64,000 nucleotides of DNA from Isoetes taiwanensis (lineage: Eukaryota; Streptophyta; Lycopodiopsida; Isoetales; Isoetaceae). The notes under the pieces are model-generated. The model was not told the DNA's origin. It ran no database searches and was given only the letters and a program-made list of their open reading frames with translations. A program made the position numbers and the translations under genes. The stretch spans positions 20,292,112-20,356,111 of the forward strand of contig JAJEKV010000019.1 of the NCBI GenBank assembly GCA_021234155.1, given 5' to 3'. Of the stretch, positions 13,501 through 23,728 are shown piece by piece (position 1 is the first letter of the stretch; the number at the start of each line of letters is the position of its first letter).

Positions 13501-14169
13501 ATGGCTTCATCACTAGTCACAAAACAATTATCCCAAAAAGAGTCAATGGAATTGGAAACATAGAATCTATCAAGGGCACAGAAAACTCTTTTGGAATCTT
13601 TTTGTTTGTTTGACCAAGTGTAACTTGCAGTAGAGGATGGCACATAAATCAGCTGGTGTCAGAGATAAAGGTATCCCAGTTAACTCTCTCTAGAGTAGAC
13701 ATATTAATTCTGTTCCCTAATTTCATATCCCAGTTTGGAGTGTTATTAAAATCTCCAGAAACAACCCAATTCATATTAGATTGAGATGAAATCCAAGAGT
13801 TAATGTCAGGCCAAATAGTTTCCCTTTCTTTTGGGCAAGTAGGAGCATAAATATTAATAACTCCAAAGTTGGAGTTATTAATAGAAAAGATTACTGCCTG
13901 CCACCACTTACTAGGGCTGTTGTAAAAAGAAACATGAGCCAGAGATTTCCATATCATGGTTAATCCCTCACTGGTTCCAGAGGCCTCAATCCAAATGGAA
14001 GATGAACCTGGGTAGATCCAATCCGAGAGATTAGAGCTTTCAAATTTAGGCAATTTGGTTTCCTGTAGAAGAATGATGTCAGCCTTATAAAGTCTGAGTT
14101 GAGAAATAGCTCTCCTTCTCTTGATTGGCCCTTTGATCCCCCCCTAACATTCCAAGAAATTATCTTCAT
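10585..14169 (-). pseudogene. LINE ORF2: endonuclease and reverse transcriptase, frameshifted
   Basis: Endonuclease starts at 14169 with MKIISWNVRGGSKG and continues at 14053-13649 (INIYAPTCPKER, WVVSGDFNNTPN). It then passes through SYTWSNKQ and SMSDHQPQF at 13643-12954. Reverse transcriptase follows: GKSPGLDGLPPEFF and ITLIPKIDKP (13108-12575), a damaged CPLAPYLFLVV box (about 12190), TQYADDTFAF at 12070, LAGRTLIANSVL and YGGLGCKNL (12074-11034). A zf-RVT-type CPPKVNYFIWLIAQ with a downstream Cys/His set (CSEDETMDHIFQCP) lies at 11037-10585. The domain order is typical of plant L1 elements. At least four frame changes or stops are visible. Confidence 0.88.
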
Positions 14170-14377
14170 TGAGCTAAGACAAAAACCAGAATAAGAAGGA
14201 TAGAGAATACAATTATTTGTTTCTCTTGTTCTTTTTACTTCTTGTATTTCCTGCAGGGGTTCTATGAAGACAGGATAGAATTTCAGACTTAGAAGAGGCC
14301 TTTTTTTTCTTTTTAGCTTTAGGATCTTTATTAGGCTTCTTATTAACTAGGGAATTAGACATAAAATTTTCATTTCT

Positions 14378-16506
14378 CTAGTTTTCCTTATCACTCTCTA
14401 ATTCATCATCAGAACATCCACCAGGAATGAACTCAAACATATTCAAAGAATCTTCTATGTTATCCAATTCTGTGGAATTATAATAAAAGGGTACTTGCCT
14501 GTCTGTAGCATCCTCATTGTTGCATTCTAGAGAGTGGTCCGAATTTGCTGTATCCGAGTCTTTCTCTGATTCTGTATCTTTGACCATAACTGGAGTTTCT
14601 TTTACCATTTCCACATCAACAATAGGTCCTTGTGAATTTTCCAAATCATTGAGCTTGTCTTGACTTTGGAGACCACTTGAAGACCATCTTGTAAAAGCGC
14701 CAATTGTTACGCAATTTCTTTTTTGAAATAGGGGAGGTGATAATTGGAACATGAGAGGGCAAATTGTCAAGGTCAATTAAGGGGTCAAAAGATGGCTGGT
14801 GATGGTCATGGGTATTTTTAAGAGAAAATGAAGGAACATCCTGACCATACTTGATTGCTTTATTGGGCGATCAATCTTGTCCACCAAGCTTTCCTCAGGT
14901 TCAAGCTGAGTGTTTGAGTTACCTTTTGGTTCTTCTAATAAATCTGGAGCAGTAGCAGCAATGTCTTGGCTTGGTGGTGACAATTGAGAAGCATCTCTAT
15001 GATTTTTTGTTGATGGTGAACCTTGAATTATGCAGTCTGCAGTATCTTTGGTTGGATGAGCTGAATTATTTTGCAAAACCTCTGAAAAATTATGCAGAAT
15101 TGGTTTAACTGAGGGACATGTCTTTTTGGGACCCTCTTGAGCAGCAATTGTATAGGTGTCTGCCAAGATTTGATCACAAATCTTCAAGCCTTTTAGAATG
15201 GCTGGCTTTTGACTAGCATGGCTTTTATTAAGTAATGGAACACTCTTATCTTTGACATGGCTTAGGTGTTCAGACAAATTCTGAGTCTATTGCTTAGACT
15301 CAGCAATCACATGATTCAGCATGTTGTGAAGTTTCTCTGTACCTGACTCATTATATTGCATTGGTGCTTTCCCTTTATCCCTGTGTCTTTCAAAATTTTG
15401 AAGGACTTTGACTCCCGAGTAGTTGCCTGCTGCAAAGTTAACCTTTTGATTGTAGGTTAACCTGTCATTAATATCAGTCTTCTGCAATGCAAATCCTTGC
15501 TTTTTGAGTTGATTGTTCCTGATTCTCTTTTTACTCCCATTGACTTTGTGCCAGTGGTGAGTTTGACTATATTAGTCATGGTTGATACTTCTGACTTTTC
15601 TGAAATACGCATTCCCTTATGCTTATCTGTAGCTCCATAGTTGAGTGCACAGTCCTTATTATTTTCCAGTTGAGATACCACATTGTTGACCATAACTGCA
15701 TCCACTGAGCATTCACTGTACCAAAAATGCCTTTTCAGACAATTTTAACATTGAGGAGGTAAGGCAGACCATCTCAAATATAGGTAAGAGCTTTGGCCAA
15801 AAGCATCAGAGAAAGGAATGGAAGTGGGGATGTCTTTGGATAAGTCAAGCTGTATGAAAGCTCTTGGGGATCTGGAAGGGGAGTAATCAGTGCAGATGTA
15901 ATTCCCAATGGAATTAAAAAGAAGCTTAAAGCATTCTTCTTTCCAATAAATAGGATTCAATCCCTGCAGGGTTGTAGAAGCCACACAAAAGTTTGCCATG
16001 CTCTCTGAGTTTAATTTCGGGTCCCATTTAAGGAAAGCCAAATGATAAGATTCAAAGGTTAGGGTACCAAGTTTGAGAAGGTACTTAGCTATTCTTTGAC
16101 TGCCACATTCTACCATTATATAGGGGAAGTTTAGCCAGTACATGGCATTGATGAGAACACCCTTTTGGAGATTAAGGCAGAAGGACCATAATTTGTCCAG
16201 TTGAATGCCAGACTTGGTAACTTTGATAAGAACAGCAGTATCTTTAAGAGAAGATATTTTAGAGTGAACAGAAGGAAGATCAAGAGAAATACCATGATAT
16301 AGTTTTTGTTTGCTTCCTTCTATTGGCCGAAGTTCCTTCAAAGCAGCATCATAGGTATCATCTGTTTGGATCTCAGCAGATGGTTTGGGGACCCCATATG
16401 GAACAGGAATTTGAGAGACAGGATCAATCAAGGAAACCCGACCCCACATATCTGGATCCTTGGTGAAGTTATCCCACACTGGTGTCTTGAAAGTTTTAGG
16501 ATCCAT
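14378..16506 (-). pseudogene. LINE ORF1 (DUF4283-like, zinc-knuckle remnant), frameshifted
   Basis: The first block (16506-15745) begins MDPKTFKTPVWDNFTKD and contains a pattern usual for plant LINE ORF1 proteins: FLKWDPKL, followed by a Leu-Pro-rich WKEECFKLLFNSIGNYICTD segment. It ends near a broken Cys-knuckle (Cys-x2-Cys, His, Cys) interrupted by a stop around 15740. Blocks at 15705-15457, 15487-15287, 15277-14777 and 14776-14378 form a hydrophilic, Ser/Asp/Glu-rich tail split by stops. ORF1 normally binds the LINE RNA; here it is not intact. Confidence 0.7.
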
Positions 16507-16793
16507 CCCATGGCTATGTTCTGCAGAATTAGCGAAATTGCCAAAGAGAATAAAATCTTTAGGATTTTTATGGAAGGAGCTTAACTTAGTGAGAAAGCGG
16601 TCGATCTCCGGTGTGAGTAGAAAAGGAATGAAGCGAGAGGAAGAAATTTAGGGCTAATGTTGTTTTTTTGTCCATTAGAAAAAGTTCGGGGTGAAGACAA
16701 CAAAGGGAAATTAAGCATAAAGGAAGGCAAGATGAGAGAAAAGATGGAAAGAAAGGGAAAGAAAAGGGAAATTGAAACCGAACAAGATCCTAT

Positions 16794-17249
16794 CTATAGA
16801 TGAGATGACTGGAATGCAACCTCAAAGCCGAAATTGTCAAACAAAGAAGCATGAATTCCACTTAATTTCCACTTAATTTGATGAGAAATCTCCGAAATCA
16901 GGTTGGATGCAGATTTCTGATGATTTTGAATCAAATGCTCACAATATGCTCTAATAATAGCTGTAGCTTCGATATTCCTGGTTCCAAGATATTCTTCAAG
17001 CCAAGAATCAATAATTTGTCTTTGAAATTCTTCACAGCCCGGTACAAAAGAGCATTCAAATTGAATTTTGTGATAGGGGAAAAGACTTCTGATTATAAAA
17101 GAATTCCACAATTCATCAGGAGAGCCGACTAGCAAACCACAGATTAATCTATTGTCCTGCTTTAGAATTGCAAAGATTTTGGTATCCATCAGTAGGTCTT
17201 TGCATTCTAAATTCAACGAAATGCTAGCCCCTACCAGGCTAGCTCTCAA
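16794..17249 (-). CDS. 151-aa ORF upstream of LINE ORF1, unknown function
   Basis: An open frame of 151 codons on the LINE strand, 290 bp 5' of ORF1, starting MRASLVGASISLNLECKD. It is repeated in the tandem copy (19306-18926), where the end is changed by small indels. It may be a LINE upstream ORF or part of a gene that the LINE landed next to. I do not recognise the family; it has Cys residues but no clear zinc site. Confidence 0.35.
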   Translation of the reverse strand: MRASLVGASISLNLECKDLLMDTKIFAILKQDNRLICGLLVGSPDELWNSFIIRSLFPYHKIQFECSFVPGCEEFQRQIIDSWLEEYLGTRNIEATAIIRAYCEHLIQNHQKSASNLISEISHQIKWKLSGIHASLFDNFGFEVAFQSSHL

Positions 17250-17856
17250 TCAGAGGGAATTCGAGTGCCAATTCAGAAAGATCGAGCAAATTCTTCACAA
17301 AAAATGCCAAGAAAGGGGTTTAAACTGAAAAAGGAGGTAAAAGACAAAAAATGCAAGATTTTAGGCGCTTGCATTTTTTCCATATCCGACGGAATGCTTA
17401 GTTTTATCGTTTCAAGCTCTTTCAAGAGCAAGAAGAAGCCATTCACACCAACAAGGCTCTGTTTCCAAACCTTAGAAACTTTCACCTCAGCTAAAATAGA
17501 AGCTCAAAAATATGTGCAAAAAATAGTAGAAGCCAGGAGCTGCACCTCCAAGCCAAGCAGAAATCTCAAGAGTTCACAGCAAAAAAAAAGCCCCTTCATA
17601 GTGCACCAGCAACTAAATTCCTTATAACAAAGAACACGGTTAAACTTAAAACTGCATATACCATCTTTTTTTCGCATATCTTGCTTTCCAAGGCAAGCCA
17701 ACAAAAGAAAGAGCTCACAAAAACGAGCCTTCCAAGATCTAGGAAAATTTGAAGGCTCCAAATGCTTGGAAGATTTACAAAGCAAAGGCAGAATGCAAAA
17801 TTCCAGCCAAAATTCACAGCCAAAGGGCAGTAAGAAGAAGCAGTCATGGTTGGCAG

Positions 17857-17890
17857 ATAACGCGTTAGCCCCAATTTTCTAACGCGTTAT
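17857..17890. repeat. Perfect inverted repeat, ATAACGCGTTA arms
   Basis: The 11-bp arms ATAACGCGTTA and TAACGCGTTAT flank a 12-bp loop. The second duplication copy has the same structure at 19914-19947 with one arm change (ATAACGTGTTA). It could be a transposon-end palindrome or a cruciform-forming site upstream of the PAP gene. Confidence 0.75.
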
Positions 17891-18090
17891 TCGTGATTAA
17901 AAAACATAACGGGAAATTACGTGTATTAGTTTTGCCAAAAGAAAAAACAGAGCTTTTTTTTTTTCCCAAAAAAAAATTCTCCCGTGTTCTTGGCGTCTGC
18001 TCCAGCCTCCAATCCGGCGATCGTGGTTGCTCCAGCTTCTAATCCGGTCATTCTTATTGCTCGAACATCCCGGTAAGAACTAGTCAGTGG

Positions 18091-18370
18091 GCTCGGTTCA
18101 ATTCACAAAATGGGCGGTTCAAGATTCTCAGGTATGTCATACAAGCGGTCGGTCTTTCTCCATTTAAAAATCATAAATGCTTCATCTGCCTTCCTCGCCT
18201 GCGCAGGTTGCTGATATGCATTATGCCAATGGACAAAGCACACCTTGTAAAGATGTTCTTTCTTCCGAGGCTGCAACATGTTCAGATCTCAACACTACTG
18301 CCTTTCTCACCAGAGTGATCCAGGCTGAAAACACAGACTTAATTGTCTTTCTGAGGTCCTTTTGATCTTT
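18091..18370 (+). pseudogene. Partial PAP29-like purple acid phosphatase (copy 1, first exons only)
   Basis: This is the truncated first copy of the phosphatase described at 20150-21608. The exon equivalent to 20269-20416 is present at 18207-18354 and encodes VADMHYANGQSTPC, with the first metal-binding Asp of the metallophosphoesterase fold. The preceding short exon has lost one base (TTCTCAG where copy 2 has TTCTACAG). The donor end differs from copy 2, giving LIVFLRSF and a stop. No later exons exist before copy 2 starts, so it cannot encode an active enzyme. Confidence 0.85.
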
Positions 18371-18453
18371 GCAAGAACACTAGTTTTTATTTTACATCAA
18401 GCCTTGATTTTCTTGATTTTGATTATTTTTCAAATAATGCGGTGATACTTGAG

Positions 18454-20510
18454 GGAATTTGAGAGAGCGCGAGGATCAAGCAAGGGAACCCGACCCCACA
18501 TATCTGGATCCTTGGTGAAGTTATTCCACACTGGTGTCTTGAAAGTTTTAGGATCCATCCCTTGGCTATGTTCTGCAGAATTAGCGAAAATGCCAAAGAG
18601 AATAAAATCTTTAGGATTTTTATGGAAGGAGCTTAACTTAGTGAGAAGAAGCGGTCGATCTCAAGGCGTGAGTAGAAAAGGAATGAAGCGAGAGAGGAAG
18701 AAATTTAGGGCTAATGTTGTTTTTTTGTCCATTAGAAAAAGTTGGTGAAGACAACAAAGGGAAATTAAGCATAAAGGAAGGCGGATGAGAGAAAAGATGG
18801 AAAGAAAGGGAAAGAAAAGGGAAATTGAGACCGAACAAGATCCTATCTATAGATGAGATGACTGGAATGCAACCTCAAAGCCGAAATTGTCAAACAAAGA
18901 AGCATGAATTCCACTTAATTTCCACTTAATTTGATAAGAAATCTCCCAAATCAGGTTCAGAGTACAGTTTCACAGTGATTTTCGAATCCAAATGCTCACA
19001 ATATGCTCTAATAATAGCTGTAGCTTCGATATTCCTGGTTCCAAGATATTCTTCAAGCCAAGAATCAATAATTTGTCTTTGAAATTCTTCACAGCCCGGT
19101 ACAAAAGAGCATTCAAATTGAATTTTGTGATAGGGGAAAAGACTTCTGATTATAAAAGAATTCCACAATTCATCAGGAGAGCCGACTAGCAAACCACAGA
19201 TTAATCTACTGTCCTGCTTTAGAATTGCAAAGATTTTGGTATCCATCAGTAGGTCTTTGCATTCTAAATTCAACGAAATGCTAGCCCCTACCAGGCTAGC
19301 TCTCAATCAGAGGGAATTCGAGTGCCAATTCAGAAAGATCGAGCAAATTCTTCACAAAAAATGCCAAGAAAGGGGTTTAAACTGAAAAAGGAGGTAAAAG
19401 ACAAAAAATGCAAGATTTTAGGCGCTTGCATTTTTTCCATATCCGACGGAATGCTTAGTTTTATCGTTTCAAGCTCTTTCAAGAGCAAGAAGAAGCCATT
19501 CACACCAACAAGGCTCTGTTTTTAAACCTTAGAAACTTTCACCTCAGCTAAAATAGAAGCTCAAAAATATGTGCAAAAAACAGTAGAAGCCAGGAGCTGC
19601 ACGTCCAAGCCCAGCAGAAATCTCAAGAGTTCACAGCAAAAAAAAAGCCCCTTCATAGTGCACCAGCAACTAAATTCCTTATAACAAAGAACACGGTTAA
19701 ACTTAAAACTGCATATACCATCTTTTTTTCGCATATCTTGCTTTCCAAGGCAAGCCAACAAAAGAAAGAGCTCACAAAAACGAGCCTTCCAAGATCTAGG
19801 AAAATTTGAAGGCTCCAAATGCTTAGAAGATATACAAAGCAAAGGCAGAATGCAAAATTCCAGCCAAAATTCACAGCCAAAGGGCAGTAAGAAGAAGCAG
19901 TCATGGTTGGCAGATAACGTGTTAGCCCCAATTTTCTAACGCGTTATTCGTGATTAAAAAACATAACGGGAAATTACGTGTATTAGTTTTGCCAAAAGAA
20001 AAAACAGAGCTTTTTTTTTCCCAAAAAAAAAATTCTCCCGTGTTCTTGGCGTCTGCTCCAGCCTCCAATCCGGCGATCGTGGTTGCTCCAGCTTCTAATC
20101 CGGTCATTCTTATTGCTCGAACATCCCCAGGTAAGAACTAGTCAGAGTGGGCTCCAGTTCAATTCACAAAATGGGCAGTTCAAGATTCTACAGGTATGTC
20201 ATACAAACAGTCGGTCTTTCTCCATTTAAAAATCATAAATGCTTCATCTGCCTTCCTCGCCTGCGCAGGTTGCTGATATGCATTATGCCAATGGACAAAG
20301 CACACCTTGTAAAGATGTTCTTTCTTCCGAGGCTGCAACATGTTCAGATCTCAACACTACTGCCTTTCTCACCAGAGTGATCCAGGCTGAAAACTCAGAC
20401 TTAATTGTCTTCACAGGTCCTTTTGATGCTACAAGAACACTAGTTTTTATTTTACATCAAACGTAGATTTTCTTCAGATTTTGATTATTTTTTCAAATAA
20501 TGCAGGTGAT
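18454..20510. repeat. Tandem segmental duplication, copy 2
   Basis: Second copy of 16408-18453. It continues without a break into the rest of the PAP gene, so this is probably the original locus and copy 1 the additional one (or the product of slippage). Small indels separate the copies. Confidence 0.92.
19914..19947. repeat. Inverted repeat, second copy of the ATAACGCGTTA hairpin
   Basis: Counterpart of 17857-17890, with one base changed in the left arm. Confidence 0.7.
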
Positions 20511-21608
20511 AACATAATGGGTTATGATGCTAAGAATTCTGCCATCTCTCTAGACATGGCCTTTGCCCCTGCCATTTCAGCCAAATTGCCATGGGCAGCT
20601 GTGCTAGGAAATCACGATCAAGAGGGCACACTAAACCGTTCCAAACTAATGGAATATATTGTGAAGTTGAAATACACACTTTCCAAATTGAACCCAGAGA
20701 ACACACAGATTGATGGCTATGGCAATTACAACCTCCAAATTTTCGGTGCACTGGGTTCCAAGATCCAGAACAAGAGCGCTTTGAATCTGTACCTTTTAGA
20801 CAGTGGAGATTACGCTTGGCCCTTTGGTATGGGTGGGTGAAGGAAAACCAACAGGAATGGCTGAAGAATATTTCTACCCAATTGCAGGTAACTTAGATAC
20901 TATACTTCGCTATATGACCCTCTGGTATATTGTTTGAGTTGATTCATATTGCTTTGCTTGATCCTTTAATGCTATATTGTTTGACTGTACTCAAATTGCT
21001 TAACCCTTTGTTATATTGTTTGAGTTGATTCATATTGCTTTGCTTGATCCTTTACTATCTTGTTTGATTGTATTCAAATTGCTTAACCCTTTGCTATATT
21101 GTTTGAGTTGATTCATATTGCTTTGCTTGATCCTTTGCTATCTTGTTTCATTATATTCAAATTGCTTAACCCTTTGCTATATTGTTTGAGTTGATTCATA
21201 TTGTGGGATTGGGAATGCAGATTAAGTTACTTAAGTTGTAAATTACAGGAAGAATACATGGGTGCGCAAAATCCACAGCAATCACCAGCTCCAGCTCTGG
21301 TTTTCTTTCACATCCCTGTGCCAGAAGTGAGGAGCATGAATGCACCAGATATTGTGGGGGAGAGGCAAGAAGGGACTGCCAGTGCAATCATCAATTCTGA
21401 ATTCTTCAACACAATGGTTGAAACTGGAGACGTGAAGGCGGCATTCTATGGGCATGATCATGTGAATGATTTTTGTGGGGAATTGAAGGGCATTTATCGG
21501 TGCTATGGAGCTGGATTTGGCTACCATGCATATGGCAAGGCGGGGTGGCCGAGACGAGCTAGAATTGTGGTGGCATCTCTTGGAAAGAATGAGTCATGGG
21601 CAGGATAA
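20150..21608 (+). pseudogene. PAP29-like purple acid phosphatase (metallophosphoesterase), probably damaged
   Basis: Exons: about 20150-20193 (...NGQFKILQ), 20269-20416 (VADMHYANGQ ... LIVFTG), 20506-20887 (GDNIMGYDAK ... WAAVLGNHDQE ... SALNLYLLDSGDY ... YGWVKENQQEW) and 21249 to about 21605 (ALVFFHIPVPE, FYGHDHVNDFCG, FGYHAYGKAGWPRRAR). All introns are GT-AG. The metal-ligand blocks DMH, GDN, GNHD, HIP and GHDH are present, as in the single-domain plant PAPs of the PAP29 group, which hydrolyse phosphate esters, usually in a secreted or cell-wall setting. A frameshift between DSGDYAW and YGWV in exon 3, and a second near the C-terminus (ASLGKNESWAG then stop), break the frame. I could not find a clear first Met; a Leu-rich stretch lies upstream of the first exon. 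It is likely a recent pseudogene unless these are assembly errors. Confidence 0.85.
20926..21204. repeat. Minisatellite of ~85-bp units in the PAP intron
   Basis: Three complete units begin at 20926, 21012 and 21095, and a partial one at 21178. Each starts TATATTGTTTGAGTTGATTC and contains CTTTGCTTGATCC and CAAATTGCTTAACCC. It lies wholly inside the intron between the third and fourth PAP exons. Confidence 0.9.
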
Positions 21609-21784
21609 GCTATGGACGTTCAAGGACATAGACCGAATTCAACGCGCAATATAGGTTTGGGCATTATTGTGAAGTTTTAGTAGGTTAGAGTAGGTGTTTG
21701 AGAATTCTGATTGCATATTTGAATTCAGCCTGTTCGAATTAGTAAACAACAAGTTTCAAATTGTTAAAAATCGAATGTTTTTTA

Positions 21785-21870
21785 TTTTGGCAAAAAAATA
21801 ACTCGTTATCACCTCTGGTGATAACTCATTATACGTTATTTTCGCGTTAGCCGTTAGCTAACTACTAACT
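21785..21870. repeat. Palindromic AT-rich tract after the PAP gene
   Basis: Contains the inverted repeat TTATCACC-TCT-GGTGATAA plus TAACGCG/CGTTA words resembling the hairpin before the gene (17857, 19914). Short TTTTGGCAAAA matches near both places hint that the PAP segment is bounded by related, inverted sequences, but the match is weak. Confidence 0.4.
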
Positions 21871-21905
21871 GCTAACTCCCAACTATGGAAGCAGAGGTGA
21901 AGGAC

Positions 21906-22400
21906 TCATAAATCCAAGAAGCCAGTCTGCTTGAGCACGGCGTTTCTGACCCGTCTGAAGCCCCTGCCCTTAAGTGTTCTTTCAACGTCTTCCAGTGAAT
22001 GAAATGGCCGAAATCCCCAAAGCGATTTTTTAAACAGAATCCACGGCCAAAAATTGAAGGCAATATCTGGTTTGTAAGCTATGTAGCCGAATCCTCGAGC
22101 TCTGAGGGACTAATCGGGACTCTGAACAAATAAAATAGAAGCATACGCATCGTAGTCTGGAGGAGCTCCACATCGCCGCCATTACACAAACACACAGACA
22201 TCTTCGAGCAAGGAGTTCATGGGGAGGAAGGCACTCTTCCTCTTTTTCTTTTTCATCATCAATAGGGTCGATTTCATTCTCTCTGTTCTTCTTTTCGATG
22301 GAACCCAGAATTTTAGACCAATCTGAAATATTAACAGGAGCAGATTAGTGCAGAACTTGCCTAAATTCAAGAGTTGGAAGCATCTGCCAGATCATCCGAG
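21906..22400 (-). pseudogene. S40/DUF584 senescence-regulator gene, broken
   Basis: On the minus strand, SAPVNISDWSKILGS (about 22308-22350) is followed by an acidic stretch and LPPHELLARR (about 22205-22235). The C-terminal block SLEDVERTLKGR...RRVRNAVLKQTGFLDL ends at the stop 21906-21908. These three blocks, in this order, are the hallmark of the plant S40 (DUF584) family, small proteins linked to leaf senescence and stress and often nuclear. In S40 proteins the second and third blocks are only some 10-20 residues apart. Here about 165 bp with stops separate them, and a stop precedes SAPVN, so the gene is disrupted. The N-terminal part is not recognisable. Confidence 0.65.
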
Positions 22401-23728
22401 AAGCTGTGGGCATTGGCATTTGTAGAATGTTAATCTAATTTATAGAAGGCCTCATCCAGGTCTAGCGATCCCACGCCCCAATTCAACCAATTTTCCATAA
22501 AAATAAAATAGAGTATGAATTGAGTCGTTTAAAGTCACAGTGTAATTAAAAGCAGAATCATTTCTTCCTTCTAGGCCAGTCATGAACACCCACGATGGAG
22601 GCAGTGGAATTAATGGGGTATTGGAGCCTATTCTATTAGCATAAGGTGGAACATAAGAATTAGGAAACCACTTTTTTTTTTTTTTTTTTTTTTTTTAAGG
22701 GCCTTCACGATATCCACATGAACAAGCAAAACCGAGTAGGTTAAGTAAGCAATAAGCTCCCTTAACTTAATAAATCAATATGACAAGACAAATTGATGAA
22801 TTTTTATAGGCGAATCCATAGACCTCTGAGGAAAGCTTCAGAAAAATTATATGGTTATTTTGGCTTAGGCAAAGGTATTTTTGGCTAAAGCTAGATACAA
22901 GATTCCGACCCTTTCTTAGTCGTGACAGGCATGGCATTATGCAGGAGAATTTAAAGCCTGAGAGTTTTCTATTTAGCAGCGGGAAAGTAATCCCACCCCT
23001 GTACTCTTTGAGCCTGGGGCCATTTCGGCAAAACCCATTGGCCAGATTTCATCAGCAAACTCGCTGATTAAGATTGCAACTGAGGGCCAATTTGATTGAT
23101 TACATATTTTAATCAGTCGGTTTTTAAACTGTAGATGTCTTTCTCCTCCCCTCCTCCCCCCTCCCAAAAAAAAAAACAATTTCTAAATTTCATGTATATA
23201 TTCCCTGAATTTATTAATTTAATGCCCACTTTTCTCACATATATACATATAATAGAGACCTCTATAGAGTGAAGTTGTATAAAATGGCAACAGGTTGGGC
23301 ATTGAGTAATATGTAAGGTTTACCTTATTTTCTTAGTATCGCAGGATCATGGCCAATGCAGGGCAAAGTCTATAACTAAATGACAAAACTATTTTGAGGC
23401 TCTTTAATTTATTTGATTAAAAAAAAAACATCAAGATTAAAATTCTATATGTATTTGTGTATACTTAAATTGTGCATTGCACGATCTAACAAAAATGATA
23501 ACTCATAGATGGAAAAAGGAAAATGAAAAATGGTGACTTCAAACAAGAATGAGCTCGATCCATGCACTAATTCAAGTCATACAGAGCACGATACAAGGTA
23601 GATCTTCAGGTTTTCAAATATAGAATATCTGTTAATTAGAATGCATCGAGCATTGCATTAATATTATTATCATTAAATTGATATATAAAGAATGTAAAAA
23701 ATCAAGGCCATCGTCAAATACACTGAAT
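22401..23728. other. Intergenic, poly(T) tract and no gene
   Basis: A long poly(T) at about 22672-22696 may be the 3' end of a minus-strand retrotransposed fragment, but no coding remnant was recognised beside it. A C/A-rich run lies near 23145-23176. No gene seen. Confidence 0.5.

Larger units (their letters stand above)
9456..16640 (-). mobile_element. LINE (L1-like) retrotransposon, near full length, minus strand
   Basis: Read on the minus strand: ORF1 (about 16506-14378), then endonuclease-reverse transcriptase ORF2 (14169-10585), a further ORF (10507-9878), and a 3' end marked by a plus-strand poly(T) at 9456-9473 just after TTAATTAATTAATGG on the coding strand. Several stops and frameshifts break ORF1 and ORF2, so it is inactive. 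The 5' boundary is uncertain, because sequence from 16408 rightwards is duplicated at 18454. No convincing target-site duplication was found. Confidence 0.88.
16408..18453. repeat. Tandem segmental duplication, copy 1 (LINE 5' end + start of PAP gene)
   Basis: The segment from GGAATTTGAGAGA to about 18443 recurs at 18454-20510 with only small differences. It carries the 5' end of the minus-strand LINE, a 151-aa minus ORF, an 11-bp-arm hairpin and the first exons of a purple acid phosphatase. The copy ends in the intron before the third PAP exon and is followed directly by the start of copy 2, as expected for unequal exchange or template slippage. Confidence 0.92.
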
